64,000 nucleotides of DNA, taken from the NCBI GenBank assembly GCA_949752795.1, contig OX457068.1, positions 63,243,582-63,307,581 of the forward strand. Direction: 5' to 3'. The position numbers and the translations under genes are program-made. Positions 1 to 12,611 of this stretch are shown here, in pieces (positions within the stretch are counted from its first letter, which is position 1; each line of letters starts with the position of its first letter). The stretch comes from Hyperoodon ampullatus (taxonomy: Eukaryota > Chordata > Mammalia > Artiodactyla > Ziphiidae). A model generated the notes under the pieces. The model was not told the origin of the DNA, searched no databases, and saw only the letters and a list, made by a program, of their open reading frames with translations.

Positions 1-3000
1 GCATCTATTAATTAAATAAATGAACTACATTCAACTTCTTTCCACAGTTCATTGGTTTATTCATTCATTTATTCAAAAATACATATTGAAGTCCTATTTC
101 CCTGACCCTCAGCTCTTTTTCTTCCTATAATAGACAGTACCCAGGCCTCAGGGATAACCTTCAAACAGTATCCTTAGGTTCCATAGTTGCTTGCTTGAGT
201 GTTTGGCATTTTACAATGGTAATAAGGAAAGTTTAAATATCTTCCAGCTGGCATGGAAATTCTTGTTAGGAGGAAGGTAAAAGGCGAGCTGAGATCTAGG
301 CTCTGCAGGAAACCAAGTACACAGAGAATGTTTAAACAGCTCCAAAGAGAAATAGCAGAAATGTGTTCTCCATTGAGAGGGAGTTGGGGAGTAAGAACAG
401 GAGGCCAAAGAAGGGGGAGGAGAGGAGGGCCAGATAGATGGACTGAGGCTGGGGCCACATGAAGTATCCCCATTGGGAGGTTGGCCAGTGGGTTAGCCAG
501 AGGACACCCAACATTACATTTGAGATTGCTTGTTTGGAATGTTTTCCATCCCTTTCCCATCTCTTCCCACATCACTCTGGAATGCATTATATGATCACTG
601 ATGTCAAGGAAAGGTCTGCATCTAATCTAGGTGGTTAAGGGTTATAAAACAGAAACTTGCTCAAAAGCTCAAAAGTCTGAAGGCCAAGGGATCATGAAAA
701 TGTTAGCCCCTGGGAGCTTGCAGAAATCATAGGAAAGGCTTTGGACTTCCCAAAATGCAGATTTGTGGAATCCGAGCAATTTTATCTACATCTCATAGAG
801 CAGGCCAGACCCAGCCAGGCAGTTTGTGCATGAATATTTTTTTTTATTTAATATAATCATATTTTAAACACACTCGTGGATATTGGCATTGAAAGAACTT
901 TTTTTTGTTGTTGTTTAATAAGAGGGTAATTAGTGTTTAGATTCCTTTGCTGTGACTCCGGACCTTGAAAGAGCTAGTTTGCCTAGAGAGAGACAAGTCT
1001 ATGTAGCTAATGGGTCTGTTTCCAGGTGTGAGCACATCTCAGATCCCACCTGCCCTAGCCCTCCAGCCCTCAGGGACCCTCCTTCCTTAGTGGAAGCCTG
1101 CGGTCCTCCATGCCCTCGTGCTCCCTGTATACTGTCAATTCAGCACTCCACCCAAATTAGTCTAGATCTGGTTTCTGAGCCCTTCCTGTGAGCCCCTGTG
1201 CTTACACTGCCACTCTTGTCAGACACAGACAGGCCAACGCTGCCCAAAGATGGGCCCCAAGTGGCCATGCCTTCTTCACAAGAGCTGGGAGCCTCCCCAC
1301 ATTGGGCTGTGCTGCATCAGCCTAGTCCAGCCTCATCCCCAAACACAGACACACACACACATGGCCACAGCCAGAGAGTCTTTGCTAAATGAGCCATTTG
1401 ACTGGTTTTACTGGATGGAAATTGAGGGCTTTTCAAACACAGTGACAGATACAAATTACCCTGATTATGTTCTTAGGCATAAGTCACAGTCACCACTTCA
1501 GGTTCACTCAAGGACAGCCACATACATACAAGCTAGAATTATGCTGCAGGAGTTTGTATAAACCCCTGCTCAACAAAATTTGCATGAAAATAAGATAACG
1601 GCTGCAGCCCCATCTCCCCAACGCTTTGGAATGGCACAGAGTGTTTCTCTCCAGGGCGAACAGAGGGAGCAAATCAACCAGAGGAAGGGAGGGATTTTTT
1701 TTTTTTTAAGTACTGCTCCAGCTCCACGCCCAGATCGAGTTTCTCTACACCCCAGCAAACAACATCTCAGTCTCCCTTTTCTTCTCCAATAGGAAAGGCT
1801 CTACAGAACACAGTGCCATGTGATGCAGCTCTTGAGAGAGGAAAGCAAGGGAGGGACGGGGCTGAAGAGCACGTGGATGTCACGTCCGCATGGCCACTTT
1901 GTCTTCACACAGGGGGGGCCACTTCGGGATGAGTCCGTGCCACCAGCCCCTTGGAGGTACTCCACTGGCTGCCTTCACACGCACTCCTGGAAACTGCCGT
2001 CAAGCCTGGCTGAAAGCACGTGCAGGCGCAGGGCAGGGAGCACGCGGCTGCAGGGCCGAGGTTTCCTCAGCTTCCCTGTGGTCCGCCATCATCTGTCCTG
2101 GCTTCATTTGGGGAGCAAGGTGGCAGGGGTTTTTGAATCCAAACTGTAGCACTGAACAGTTGTACGCTCATTGAGTTAAAGTGTTAGTTTAAAAAATACA
2201 TATGCATTTACATATATTTCACAGTTCAAAGAATACGGCTTTGAAGAAGAGTTATGGCTTTCTGAAGGGAGGTCAGTTGGGTCCAGAAAGGGAATTTGCA
2301 GGCCACCAAGACCCTGCTGCACCCCTAAAACATGTGTGCAGAGCATGGAAGCCTCAGGGAGGACCAGCTGTCCTCCAAACCTTGGGAAGAGGGACTGGCT
2401 CAGAAGCCTGCCACAGTGGGGGCCAGGGACCTGCCCGAGAAGGTGCAGGAAGGCTGGCAGGAGCTGTCACTTGGGATCCCAGCAGCGCCACCACCACCCC
2501 CCCGCAAACAGCCACAGCACCAGGGGGCTGCTTCGCTGTGTCTGCTGCTAACGCCCTCCACACTCCTGCTTTGCCGCGGCCTTGGGTGACCCTCCGCCAA
2601 GGGCAGCTGCCACCCTCCCCCCACCGGGTACAGCCCCCATGCTTGGGGCCCCGAGGGGAACGGAGCCCAAAAAGGCCCCTCCTCACCGACGCTGGGCAAG
2701 GCATGAGGCCAGGGGTAAAGCCCAGGCCTGAACCACCCTGCAGTCAGCCTGACAACCCAGAGGGAAGAAAACACAAGGGCTTCAGGGGTGAGAGCAAGAC
2801 ATGGCTGCCTCCCCCTGCCCCTTGGGGAGCTTGGGCACCCAACCGGAGCTCACCACCATTCCATGTGACCCGGGACACGCCTCTGCCACCTTCCTGGGCC
2901 TCAGTCCAGTCGGGATGCCACCACCTGCCTTACCCTCCTCCTAGGAACCCAGCGAGGGTTGGTGAGAAATTGGATGATGAAGATGTGTAGAAAGTAGAAG

Positions 3001-4700
3001 TGTTCACTTTCATAAGAATATGAAAAAAAAAATAGTCATAGTCTTAAATTCACAAATAAATCCAGGCCAAGTCACTGCAGAGCCTGCCCTGGCCCTGGCT
3101 GAGATCCGCATCCCCCTCCCACATGCAATAGAGGCACCACAGGTGGAAGCAGCGGTGCGGGAAGAAGGCACCCCGGCCACCACAACCAGCCCCGCTGCAC
3201 GGCCCCTTTAAGACGGGAAGGTAGAAGGGGTGCCCTTCTCCCTCCTCCTGGGGGGGTGGGCAGCAAATGTCAGAGGGAAACTAAGTCTAAAAGAATGAGT
3301 TTGCCCATCTCATGAATCCTGTATTATCAGATAACGAACTAGTTCACCTACCTGAACTTCGAGATAACTAAGGGCTAATCCTTTAAGCACCAAGACATCT
3401 ATGAATGTGTTTTAAGTGTTGGGGGATGGAAATAATTCCAAGTGGATAAAGCGCTTCTCTGCCTTCTTAAACACAGTCTACCGAACGTTGTTTGAGTGTT
3501 TTCGTACCTCTACGAGGTTGTGGATACCGCAGGATGGGCTGCTCTGAGGGGTCACTTGTTGCCCTTGGGGTTATTACTACATATTGGGCCCTCCACGAAA
3601 CTACTTGCCCCTCCACTAAATAGCCTCAGATCACTTGGTATTTTCTGAGATGTACAGACTTGGTCTTTTTAATGCCATTATTATTAGTCTATTAGCTGCC
3701 ACTTCTTGCTAAATCTAGCACCTGTTATCATTCTCTTAATTTGCTTTATTATTAGAAACCAGAATCAAGTTCACTAGATTTGAATTTAAAATTAAAGTGA
3801 ATGCCATGAGGGATTTGCTGTGAGCAAAATATTTGGTCTTTGATACAGAGCTTTATAGCAGCTACTTTGGGGGCTTAAAATTAATTTTCCTTTACCTGAG
3901 TCCACAGCTGCCTGGGGCTGAGTGAACTTGCTGGGTAAGTGGCCCTGGGAGGTGAGGTGTGCTTTGACCTTGTTTCAATAACACAGTAACTATTTCCTCT
4001 CTTAACAAATTTTTTGCGGCTGAATGAGGAATTGTGAGCTGCCATGGGGATAAAGTGCTCGCTGGGACCACACTGCTGGGGGCATCTTCAGAGGGAGGGG
4101 CAGGGGACTTGTCTCCAGTTGGAGACAGAAGAGATTGAGGTAGGTTCCAGGCACTAGCTCACTGGTTGCAACTGGAGCCTTTTCCAGCAGAAGGTGGGAA
4201 AGGAAGGAGGAACATAATGCAGGTGTGAACCCTGGGTCACATCAGCCCATTTCTGTGAGATGTTTCCTCATCACCACCTTCCTTTTTTGTTTTCCACGGT
4301 CATGGTAGGCAGAGTGCCTGGTCCAGCTTTGTGTTAAAGAGAGCATTGTTGTGCTCTGATCTTACCCCAATATCAGTTACAGGGTGACCCTCAGCTGGTC
4401 ACAGGCTGGTTCCAAGCTCCGGAGACCCAACCCCTTAGCTCTGATCCCCAAATGCATCCTGATCCTGGGCACAGACGAATTCTTAATTCAGGTACACTCT
4501 GAGCCTACTAACCCTGGGAGAAGAAATCTATGTAACTTTGCTTTAAAAAGATTTCATAATGTTTATTTAAATGTTGAAAATGTTCAGAAAAAGAGCTGTT
4601 TGGTACCTTTCAGAAATCTCAAGCGCGAATCGATGCTCCCAAGCCCTAACCAGGAAACAAATGCAGCAGAGCAGGGCTGAGCTTATTACAATATCATAGA
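1..4700. other. Gene-free 3' flank of ST8SIA5
   Basis: I recognise no coding exon and no clear young repeat here. Positions 1-110 and 830-930 are AT-rich. About 1830-3260 is GC-rich with scattered CpGs and holds long but compositionally driven open frames, the longest 262 codons at 2202-2990, with no recognisable domain. The stretch lies downstream of the ST8SIA5 stop codon in gene orientation, so part could be distal 3' UTR; no poly(A) site was fixed. In human the neighbour on this side is LOXHD1, as I recall, but no LOXHD1 exon was recognised. Confidence 0.5.
3640..4060. other. Unique AT-rich block, candidate conserved noncoding element
   Basis: The block has no repeat hallmark I can recognise and is rich in TAAT and TTTAAA words, with a CTTTGAT (TCF/LEF-like) word and a CAGCTG E-box near 3907. 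That texture is common in developmental enhancers. This is inference from composition only; conservation was not tested. Confidence 0.22.
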
Positions 4701-4867
4701 GAGCAGGGCTCTTCAATGCCTAGTCCCAGGATCAGCCTCAGCACCGCTTAGGAACCAGCGAGGAAGCTCCACGCCAGGCTTGCCAAATCAGACTCCAGGG
4801 AGGGGCCCAGGAACCAATGAGCTCTCCAAGTGATTCTGCCACAGGAGCTGCTGACCTAGAACAACAG

Positions 4868-5228
4868 TTCTCAACCTCAGCTGCATAGTAGAATTATTTG
4901 GAGAGTCAGAAAAGCCCTCATACTCAGGTCACACCTCAGACCAACTGGGTCAGAACTTCTGGGGGCAAAGTTCAGGCACGAGTGGGTCTTCAAGCTCTTC
5001 AGATGACCCCGATGTGCCGCCAAGGCAGAGACCTTCTGCCTCAGGAAAATGAGCCTCAACCACTGCGCAACAGAGTCACTCAAGGAGATTTTTTAAAATA
5101 AGAATATGGGGTCCCATCCTCAGGCCAAGTGAATCAGATTCTCTGGGAAGATGAGGATCTGGCATGGGGGTGGTTTTATAAAGATCCCCAGGTGAATCCA
5201 ATGTGCATACAAGGTTGAGAACCATAAT
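4868..5228. mobile_element. hAT-Charlie nonautonomous DNA element (MER5-like)
   Basis: The ends are inverted: CAGTTCTCAACCT on the left and AGGTTGAGAACCA on the right. Between them are the familiar MER5-type phrases about AGAATCACCTGGGGAG and AATCAGATTCTCTGGG. The middle looks duplicated or nested. A further degenerate piece of similar type may lie at 4704-4860. The element is old and encodes no transposase. Confidence 0.7.
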
Positions 5229-5373
5229 TCCAGAGGAAATAAAACTTTTACCTCAAAGCTGAGCAAGTCATTTAGTTGAAAAAAATGAGTTACTTGGTTG
5301 CCAGGGGAACCATTCCCCTACTGGAAAGAGAGTCACTGATTTCTGGCTTTCGTGTCAAGAGCTAAGTCACAGT

Positions 5374-5446
5374 AATATATGTATGTATGTACGTATGTAT
5401 GTATGTATGTATGTATGTATGTATGTTTGTCTCTCTCTCTCTCTCT
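5374..5446. repeat. (GTAT)n microsatellite followed by (CT)n
   Basis: About a dozen GTAT units with one ACGT interruption run directly into a CT-dinucleotide tract. It is likely polymorphic in length. Confidence 0.95.
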
Positions 5447-5734
5447 AGTGAAAAAAAGAAGGTTCACTGAAGAGACCATGCAGGGGAAATATCTAAACAC
5501 TTATAGAAGCTGCGCTGTTGCCTCTTAGGACACTGGCTGGCCAGCACAGCTGAGCCAAGCTAGCAAAGCAAGACCAGGTCTGTTCTGACCCTCAGCAAAG
5601 GATGCTGAGGTTGCCAGAAGCTAGGGACCAAGCAAGGGCCCTGGACAACTGCACCAGGCAAAAATCAAAATCAGAATCCTATTATAGGGACACTAAAAAG
5701 TTTATGTCATTTGAGAACAGCTTATATCTAAATG

Positions 5735-6018
5735 ATTCTATATGAAATAAGCCAGTCGCAAAAAGTCAGATATTGTACAATTCCATTTATACGAGGTCCC
5801 TAGAGTGGTCAAATTCAAAGAAACAGAGTGGTGGTTGCCAGGAGCTGGGAGGAGGGGAAATGGGGAATTGTCCTTTAATGGGTATAGAGTTTGAGTTTTG
5901 CAACTAAAAAAGAACACGAGATTGCCTGCACAACTTAACACTACTGAACTGTACACTTAAAAATGGCTAGGATGGTAAATCTCATGTATATTTTACCACA
6001 GTTGAAAAATAGAAAAAA
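5735..6018 (+). mobile_element. Old L1 3'-end fragment
   Basis: The sequence matches the L1M-type 3' terminus: an 'ataagccagtc' block, then 'gtggttgccaggagctggg', then 'ctgtacacttaaaaatggct', and an A-rich end near 6010. It is truncated at its 5' end and carries no intact reading frame. Confidence 0.75.
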
Positions 6019-6363
6019 AAATCTGATAGTGTCGAGGCCAAAACAGATTTCATAAATGTTATAGTTTCCTGAGCAGTTAATTTTTGTTGCTAATTTAATA
6101 GTGGACTATATTTTATACTCATATTTCCAGAACTCACTGAAGTTGTGCCAGATTCTTGGTTTTGCTCTTTTATCACTTAAGACTCCAGTCTGAATATCAG
6201 GCCAGACATCACCACTCACCTGGCAGTAGCCACTGACCCACAAGCAGTGCAGAGCCCAGTTCTCCAGTGGACATGGGCTCCAAGACCACCCACCGGGAGA
6301 TGTCACAGTGCTGGTTGCTCAGCATCACCACCCCTCCCCCAGGTTCTGAGTCCAGAGGCAGGG

Positions 6364-6577
6364 TTTTTTTGGGGTTTTTTTTTTTGCGGTACGCGGGCCT
6401 CTCACTGTTGTGGCCTCTCCCACTGCGGAGCACAGGCTCCTGATGCGCAGGCTCAGCAGCCATGGCTCACGGGCCCAGCCGCTCCGTGGCATGTAGGATC
6501 TTCCCGCACCAGGGCACGAACCTGTGTCCCCTGCATCGGCAGGCAGACTCTCAACCACTACACCACCAGGGAAGCCT
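6364..6577 (-). mobile_element. CHR-2-type tRNA-derived SINE
   Basis: This is a full-length copy in reverse orientation: poly(T) at 6364-6385 and the tRNA-like head at 6540-6577. The pol III B-box region (GGTTCGTGCCC type) is readable on the minus strand. It is flanked by an 11-base target-site duplication, cagaggcaggg, at 6353-6363 and 6578-6588. Confidence 0.93.
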
Positions 6578-6588
6578 CAGAGGCAGGG

Positions 6589-9500
6589 GTTTTAACAAAC
6601 ACTCAGGGGATTCTGATACAGGTGATCTACAGTCTACCCTTTGAAGAACACACTGCTTTATCAGGATGCCTTGTAGGATGTAATCAACCTCAGACTGTCC
6701 TGGCTTGACCAGCCCTCCAAAGAACAAGAGAACAGGGCACACCCTGGGCATCAGCACCCCCTAAGCCTGGCCTCACCTGGCTGTAAGCCACAGCCAGCCT
6801 CCTCCTAGAAGGGTGCCCTGGTTGCAGGGAGAGAGGCCAGGGTGTGTGTTGAACTCAGAGCAGCACCATCCCCTCCCCACAGGGAGACCCCCAAGCTTCT
6901 GCCTTCCACTGGGCAACTGGAGTGGACATTTTGCAAAGCTCAGCTCATCTGTTTCCCAGCCAACAAATAAAGCACTTTCCACTTGTTCTTGAGCCATTAT
7001 TGATAAGTCCCTTGTATACTGCTACCCAGCCTGTACCTCAGCACAGCGATTTCAGATCCTGACAAATCTCTATGGTTCTGAAGGAGGGAAGGGAAAAAAG
7101 AAAATCTTTCCCTCTTTTGTTTAAACTAGAGAAAGAGGGTTGAAGAACAGGCAAGAAGCAGATAAGCAAGATTATAATGGGAGGAGGCAAAAGAAGGTAG
7201 CGGAGACTGGGTGATGGAACCGGCAAGCAACTGCAACAGGGACATTTCAGCCTCCTGCGTCCCAAACTCGCCAAGGGCAGGTGGGCAAGTCTTTGTATAG
7301 CTCAGTGCTTCCCACATAGAAGGTACCAGGCAAAAAAATAATCAGCAGAGTACTCTCTTAAGCTGACAATTACCCCAGGGTGTTACTCGGTTTATTAATG
7401 GGGTCTCCTGAACCACTGGAACCCACCAGCTAACCAGAGACCCCACTGCTATAGTTAACACATGGCTCTGTGCCAGTGCTGAGGGCACCAAGATGAGCCA
7501 GAAACAATGCATTCTCCTGGGGAAAGGACAGACCCTCGGCCAAGGACACATGTAGTATGCTGTGAGGACGTCCTAACAGAAGTCAGTGATGGTTGCTGCA
7601 GAAGCACAGAGAGTGCCCAGCCCAGCTTCACAGGGGAGAACAGGCGGGGACCATCACCTGACATTATCTGCAAAAGTGGTGGGTAAAGGGGAGGAGGGAG
7701 GAGGTTGGAATGTGGGGCCATTCCAGGCATTTCCAATAGCTTGTGCAAAGGCACAGCACCTAGAGGAGTATTAGAGGGATGGTGCTGGCAGGAGGGTCTC
7801 TGGAAAGGTGAGTGAGCCAGCTTGGGACATGCTCTGCACATCTGGGTAAGGAATCTGGACTATATGGTATAAGATGGCAATGGGCTCCACCAAAGGTGTT
7901 TCCAGAAGTTAATTCTCTAGAAGCAGAACGGTCAGTCAAAAGGGTTTGAGTTAGGGCAGTGGCAGAAGGAATTCAGGTAGGGAATGAATTCAAGGGATTC
8001 ATCAGAAATGAATCAGAAATGATAAAATTTGGTGAACAAATAGACTTAGAAAGTGAAGGAGAAGGAAGAGCTAAGAGTGACCCAGGTTTGGGGCTGAAGG
8101 GCCAGTGATATGGTAGAGCCATTCCGCAGGAGAAGAAAGGAGGAAGAGGGAAACTGCTCTCTGGGTGTCTAGTTTGTGCCGGCACTGTGCTAAGGCATTG
8201 TGCAACTCTATTCCACAGCTGGTGAGGCTGGTGTCCTGGCCTCACCTCAGATGATGAATCAGAGCCTCCAGGGGCTTTGGTAGCTCCCCCAAGGTCACTA
8301 GTAAGTAGGGGTACATGACTTTGAATCCAGATTGCCCTTTTAACTGTACCAGTTGAGGACATGTTGAGGTCTGAGATGCTGAGCAGGTACAGACATTCAG
8401 ACGGCCATGGCAAGCATGTTCCTGATGCTCCAAGGGAGAAATGGTCTCCAGGAGTGGGGTGTAAGATGCAAGGACAGGAGAGATTTGAGGCTGCGAACAG
8501 ATGTGATTTCTGCAGAAATGCTCCTAGAAAGAGAAAAGGACCCTGAGGAAGCTTCACAGAAGATGAGTCAACAAAGAAGCCTGAGCAGGAGCATTCAGAG
8601 AGGCAGGAGGAAAGTCGGGGGAAAGTGGTTCCTTATAAAAAAATAAAAAGGAAGAGAGGACTCAAAAGACCAGTGTGGCCACCCTGTCACACGTCACATG
8701 GATGTTGAGGATGAGGCCTGATGTGGATCCACTGCTTTGACAATTACAATCATTCTGCCAACCTTCAGAATTCAGGACTGACCCCGGCATGGCCTGGTAT
8801 TCCTCTCATGCTAACTGTCCCTGAGCCCAGACTTGCTCGCACTCAGCTCAGCTCCTACGTGTGCCTGGGGGACTCAGTTCAGCATCTGGACATGCCCACC
8901 GGACCATAAGCTCCAAGAGGGCTGGGGCTACATTCTGCTCATCACTAGTTCAACGGCCCCTCGCACGATGCCCAGCACAAAATGAGCGCTCAGTAACCAT
9001 TTGCTGAATGCCTGGCTGAAGCCAGCTCTGTGCTGTCCTTCAGTTGTCAGGAAGTGCTGCCACTGCTTCCCCGCTTCCCCACTTACTCAGCAGAGTCAAG
9101 GGCAATGGGCTCCCTGCTCTCTGCAGCACCAGGTGATTAGTGGGCAGAGTTGCCGCAGCAGCATTGCTGAAACGTCTCAGAGGCCGCATCTGACCTTGAG
9201 CCACCTTCCTGTTTGCTCGGCTGAGCACAGAGTCGTTTACTTGTTTTTGCTGCCTTTCAAGCCTGGAGCAGAGGGCTTAGCACAAAGGAAGACACGATGG
9301 TTGTTTTGTTTTGGGGAATTGATTTCCCTTATACAAGAGTGTCACTGGTAGTCTGCATGGTAGGATGGGGGTGGAGTTGCGAGGGAAGTGGTGGGGTGGG
9401 GCTTCCTGAGTCAACGCCCAGGTCTCTTCGAGCCTTTGAAAAGGTGCATTGCCTACAAACACTGGCTGCAGGAGAAAAGTGTAGCCTGGAACTCAGGAGG

Positions 9501-9828
9501 CTGAGTCCCAGTTGAGTCACTAGCCAGCCATGTGGCCTTGGGCAAGTCCCCCAGCATGCTATCTTTTAATATGTACCCCTTCTGCAAAATGTGGAGACGG
9601 CCTCAACTCTCCTGCATACCTTGCACTGTGGGTGCATCTGTACTGCTGCCAGGGCCAGGGCTGGGTGGGTGGGGGAGCACCTACAAGCAGCCTCCCTCCT
9701 GGACCCATAACAGCCTCCCAGAGCACTGTCCCTAGAGCTGGGCCCAGCACCACCCTACAGTGGCCTCTCAGTCAGGATCCCTCTTGTTCCAGCCCTGGGG
9801 ACACTGGCTAGGAAGCAGCTAAGACAGG
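6589..9828. other. ST8SIA5 downstream flank or distal 3' UTR with old repeats
   Basis: No coding exon was recognised. About 7680-8130 resembles an old LINE-type interspersed repeat. 8165-8360 reads as a MIR on the minus strand. 8800-9010 reads as an L2 3' portion on the plus strand ('ccataagctccaagaggg'). 9495-9600 holds a short plus-strand MIR core. An AATAAA word on the minus strand at 7396-7391 is one possible polyadenylation signal for ST8SIA5, but nothing else supports it. Confidence 0.45.
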
Positions 9829-10062
9829 TTTGGAGCACAGGTTTGGGGTTCTACAGACGCGGGTGCGGTTTCCTCCACCGGGTGCTTGGCCATCAGCTAG
9901 ACACTGAATGGCTCTAAGCCTCAGTTTCCCCACCTGCCCAATGGAGCCTTCTTACCCAAGGGGGTTTTGTGATGATCACAGGAGACAGTGCAAAGAAAGT
10001 GCCCAGTGTAGGGCCTGACACAGAATGAGCGTGCAGTAAATCTTAGCTATTATAGTAATAAA
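9829..10062 (+). mobile_element. MIR SINE
   Basis: The characteristic core 'ctctaagcctcagtttcccc' and the tail 'gtgtagggcctgacacagaa' followed by the 'gtaaatcttagctattat' end are all in order, so the element is close to full length but diverged. A MIR-related piece on the minus strand follows at about 10140-10260. Confidence 0.75.
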
Positions 10063-11200
10063 TATTATTTATGGCTTAGATCCATACATCATGAGTACTT
10101 CCAAAAACTTAAATAAAATTAAAGATTGCAGAGACCCTAGGGATATTTTTTAAGCCTTTAGTTGTAGAGATGAGGAAACGGAGACCCTAAGGGAGGGGAA
10201 GGGACTTGCCCTAAGACCCAGAGACTTAAATAGGACCGAGAGCAAGGAGTCCAGCTCCTTCACAGCATGGGTCATGATGCTCCATCCCCAGCCCCTACAA
10301 GGGACCTGGCTGGGGCAGGCACCAGCCCATGACTCCCTTGGCTGTGAGAACCGTGGTATTTGACTCACCAAGGCTCTTGCCCCCAAACACTGCCCCATCT
10401 GGAACATAAACAGAGGGCTTCTGGCAGAGGGTTCTATCCTCAGTAGGCACTCAATAGAGCCCCTGGCACGACTTGACCCAGGTCACCTCCCTGTTCTGGG
10501 CCTGTTTCCTTATGTGGGACAAAATGGTCTTTAAGAGCCTTCCAGTTCTGACATTCTGTAGTTGCAAGAAAGGGGCTCAATTAACCAAAAACAAGTGGCT
10601 GGAAACCTCAGTTAACTGGAATCTTTCCAGACGTTCCTTCCTTGGGAGAAACAGGCAGAGCACAAGGAAGCATAACCATCCACCGTCCTTAGTAGTGTTT
10701 CCTGGTTCGCCAAGTGCTTGGGCCTAATTTACCTCATTGGCTACTTCCTTGCTCTGCAGACAAGCAGACAGGCTCAGAGCAGCCCCAGGTTTTCCCAGTG
10801 AGGACCAGAGCTCAGAACCAAGGCCAGCATCTAGAGTAGTGTCGTGCATGGAGCACTTGCTCTATATTGGCCCACCAACATGAAATCCAGGCAAGAGGAA
10901 GGGGTTCTGCCCTGGATGGGGAGCCTGGGGGCCCGGGACAAGGCCTGTGCCCTCCTGTCCCTCACCAGCTGGGCCTATTGCTCTGCCTGTAAAATGAGGT
11001 GATCAGATGAAAGGTCCCGTTCCCTGCTGTGCTGCACTCTCACAGTCCCTCCCCCTCTGAGCACCCAGTGAGCGGGGCCAGAATTTGTCTATGGTCTGCC
11101 CTCCACTCCTAGAAGACAGAGATACTGCCTTTATGTGCCACCCTGTCTTCCCAAGCCCAGCCCCACACCAAAGCAGAATAGGCTTCTGGAAATATTTATG

Positions 11201-11384
11201 GGAAGGAGGGGAGAAAGGAGGAAGGGAGGAAGGGTGAGAGCAAAGAAGGGAGGGGGGAGGGAAGGAGGGAGGGGGGAGGGAAGGAGGGAGGGGGAGTGAA
11301 GAGGGAGGGGGAGGGAAGGAGGGAGGGGGAGGGAAGGAGGGAGGGGGAGGGAAGGAGGGAGGGAGGGAGGAGGGAGGGAGCCGA
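11201..11384. repeat. Purine-rich G/A minisatellite
   Basis: About 180 bases contain almost only G and A on the plus strand. From about 11240 the unit is roughly 20 bases, GGAGGGAAGGAGGGAGGGGG with variants. The many runs of three or more G make G-quadruplex or triplex formation plausible. Open frames across it (Pro/Ser-rich or Arg/Gly/Glu-rich) are by-products of the repeat. It lies 1.2 kb past the ST8SIA5 stop codon and may be transcribed in the 3' UTR, where the RNA would read as pyrimidines. Confidence 0.92.
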
Positions 11385-12611
11385 AGGTCCTTCAGGACTA
11401 ATATTCTACGATCCCACAAAGCTAAATTCTAAGGCAGTTCATACCACGCAAAATTCTAAGGCAAAGTACCACAGGGGAAGCAAAGGGATGTGAAACGACA
11501 CGTGATCCCCCTTTAGCCTAGGTACAGCTGACTTCCCAAAGCAGAAGCCCTGTGGGTCCATGCATGTGAAGGCCACCAGGCTGAGTGCTGTGGGAAGTCC
11601 CGCCTTTACGGTAGAACCTCAGTGATGCTGGTGTCAGAGACCGTGGCTCGCTTCCATCGCTAAGCTCACCAGTCACATGTCAGCGCTTTCCAGCCTGCAG
11701 CCTTAACGGTTCCAATTCAGGAACGTTATATAGCAGGATTCTGCAGTATTCAGGAACACACAGAGGGACAGATCTTATAAATAACTCCTGGTTAAAACAG
11801 AGCTGAAGATAGGGAGACAGAAGAGGAAGCAAGTCGCTAATTGAGTCGATAACAGTGGCTTGGAAACCTTAGTGCAAATGGCTGGTCTGGTTTGTTTCCT
11901 TCTCATCAAAAGATCAAACGCAGGATTGAACTTGGAGGCACCAAGACTTATGTGTGTGCCTGAGGATGCTTTTGAAGGGTGTGGCTCTCCTTGGCTGACG
12001 GTGTCTCGGCGAAGATCGGAACACACAGGCCTTACATCAGATCTCACAGTGCTGCTTAATGGACTCGGTTGGTGGAACCTTGGCTGGTAATCCCTGGACC
12101 TCTCTGAGCCATTGTCCCCACAGGAAGGTCTGGCCGCTGGGTTGGCCTCTAAGTTCTGAGGTTCTCTACAACAATTCAGGGCTGAGGCCTGGGTATAAGA
12201 CTCAGGAACCCAAAATCCTGAGTTAAATCTTAACCGTGCTCACATGTCCTGTCTCCCTCTTTTCCGTTCCCGCTGGGGCCTTCCTTTAGCTGCAAAGAGG
12301 CCATACAGTTTGTGCTCTCTCGGTTGCTAAAACTGAGTGGAAATGTGCTTGATTCACTTGCAATCCCCAGGGCCGCGACCTTGAGGTGTGGCCCAGCAGT
12401 GCGCTACCCGTGCGCAGGTGGGGGGCGCTCGGCACGGAGCTGACTCTGCCCGGCCCCCAGCCCAGCCTCCCAGCCCACAGGACCCAAGCCCGAAGCCGAG
12501 CGTCCGAGGGCGTGCCAGCCTCAGCGCCAGGCCTTCGCCCTGCCCTGCGGGCGGGCGGGCGAGGAGGAGCGAGGTTCCGTGTGCCGGGCTGGCGGGCAGC
12601 CTGCGCCGCAC
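11385..12611 (-). other. ST8SIA5: Probable proximal 3' UTR of ST8SIA5
   Basis: This sequence follows the stop codon at 12614-12612 directly in gene orientation and has no splice acceptor that would be needed for a coding continuation. It contains no recognised repeat except weak MIR-like words near 12080-12170. The first 240 bases after the stop are CpG-rich. The 3' end of the transcript could not be placed. Confidence 0.55.

Noticed and set aside
2202..2990. 262-codon open frame on the plus strand
   Set aside because: GC- and proline-rich with no domain, overlapping open frames in other frames and on the other strand, and no splice or start context. It is explained by base composition.
7391..7396. 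AATAAA (minus strand) as the ST8SIA5 poly(A) signal
   Set aside because: One hexamer 5.2 kb past the stop, with no supporting GU-rich element or transcript evidence, is not enough to call a terminator.
11201..11384. CRISPR-like or coding repeat
   Set aside because: The unit is a simple G/A minisatellite without spacers; the Pro/Ser or Arg/Glu/Gly frames are by-products.
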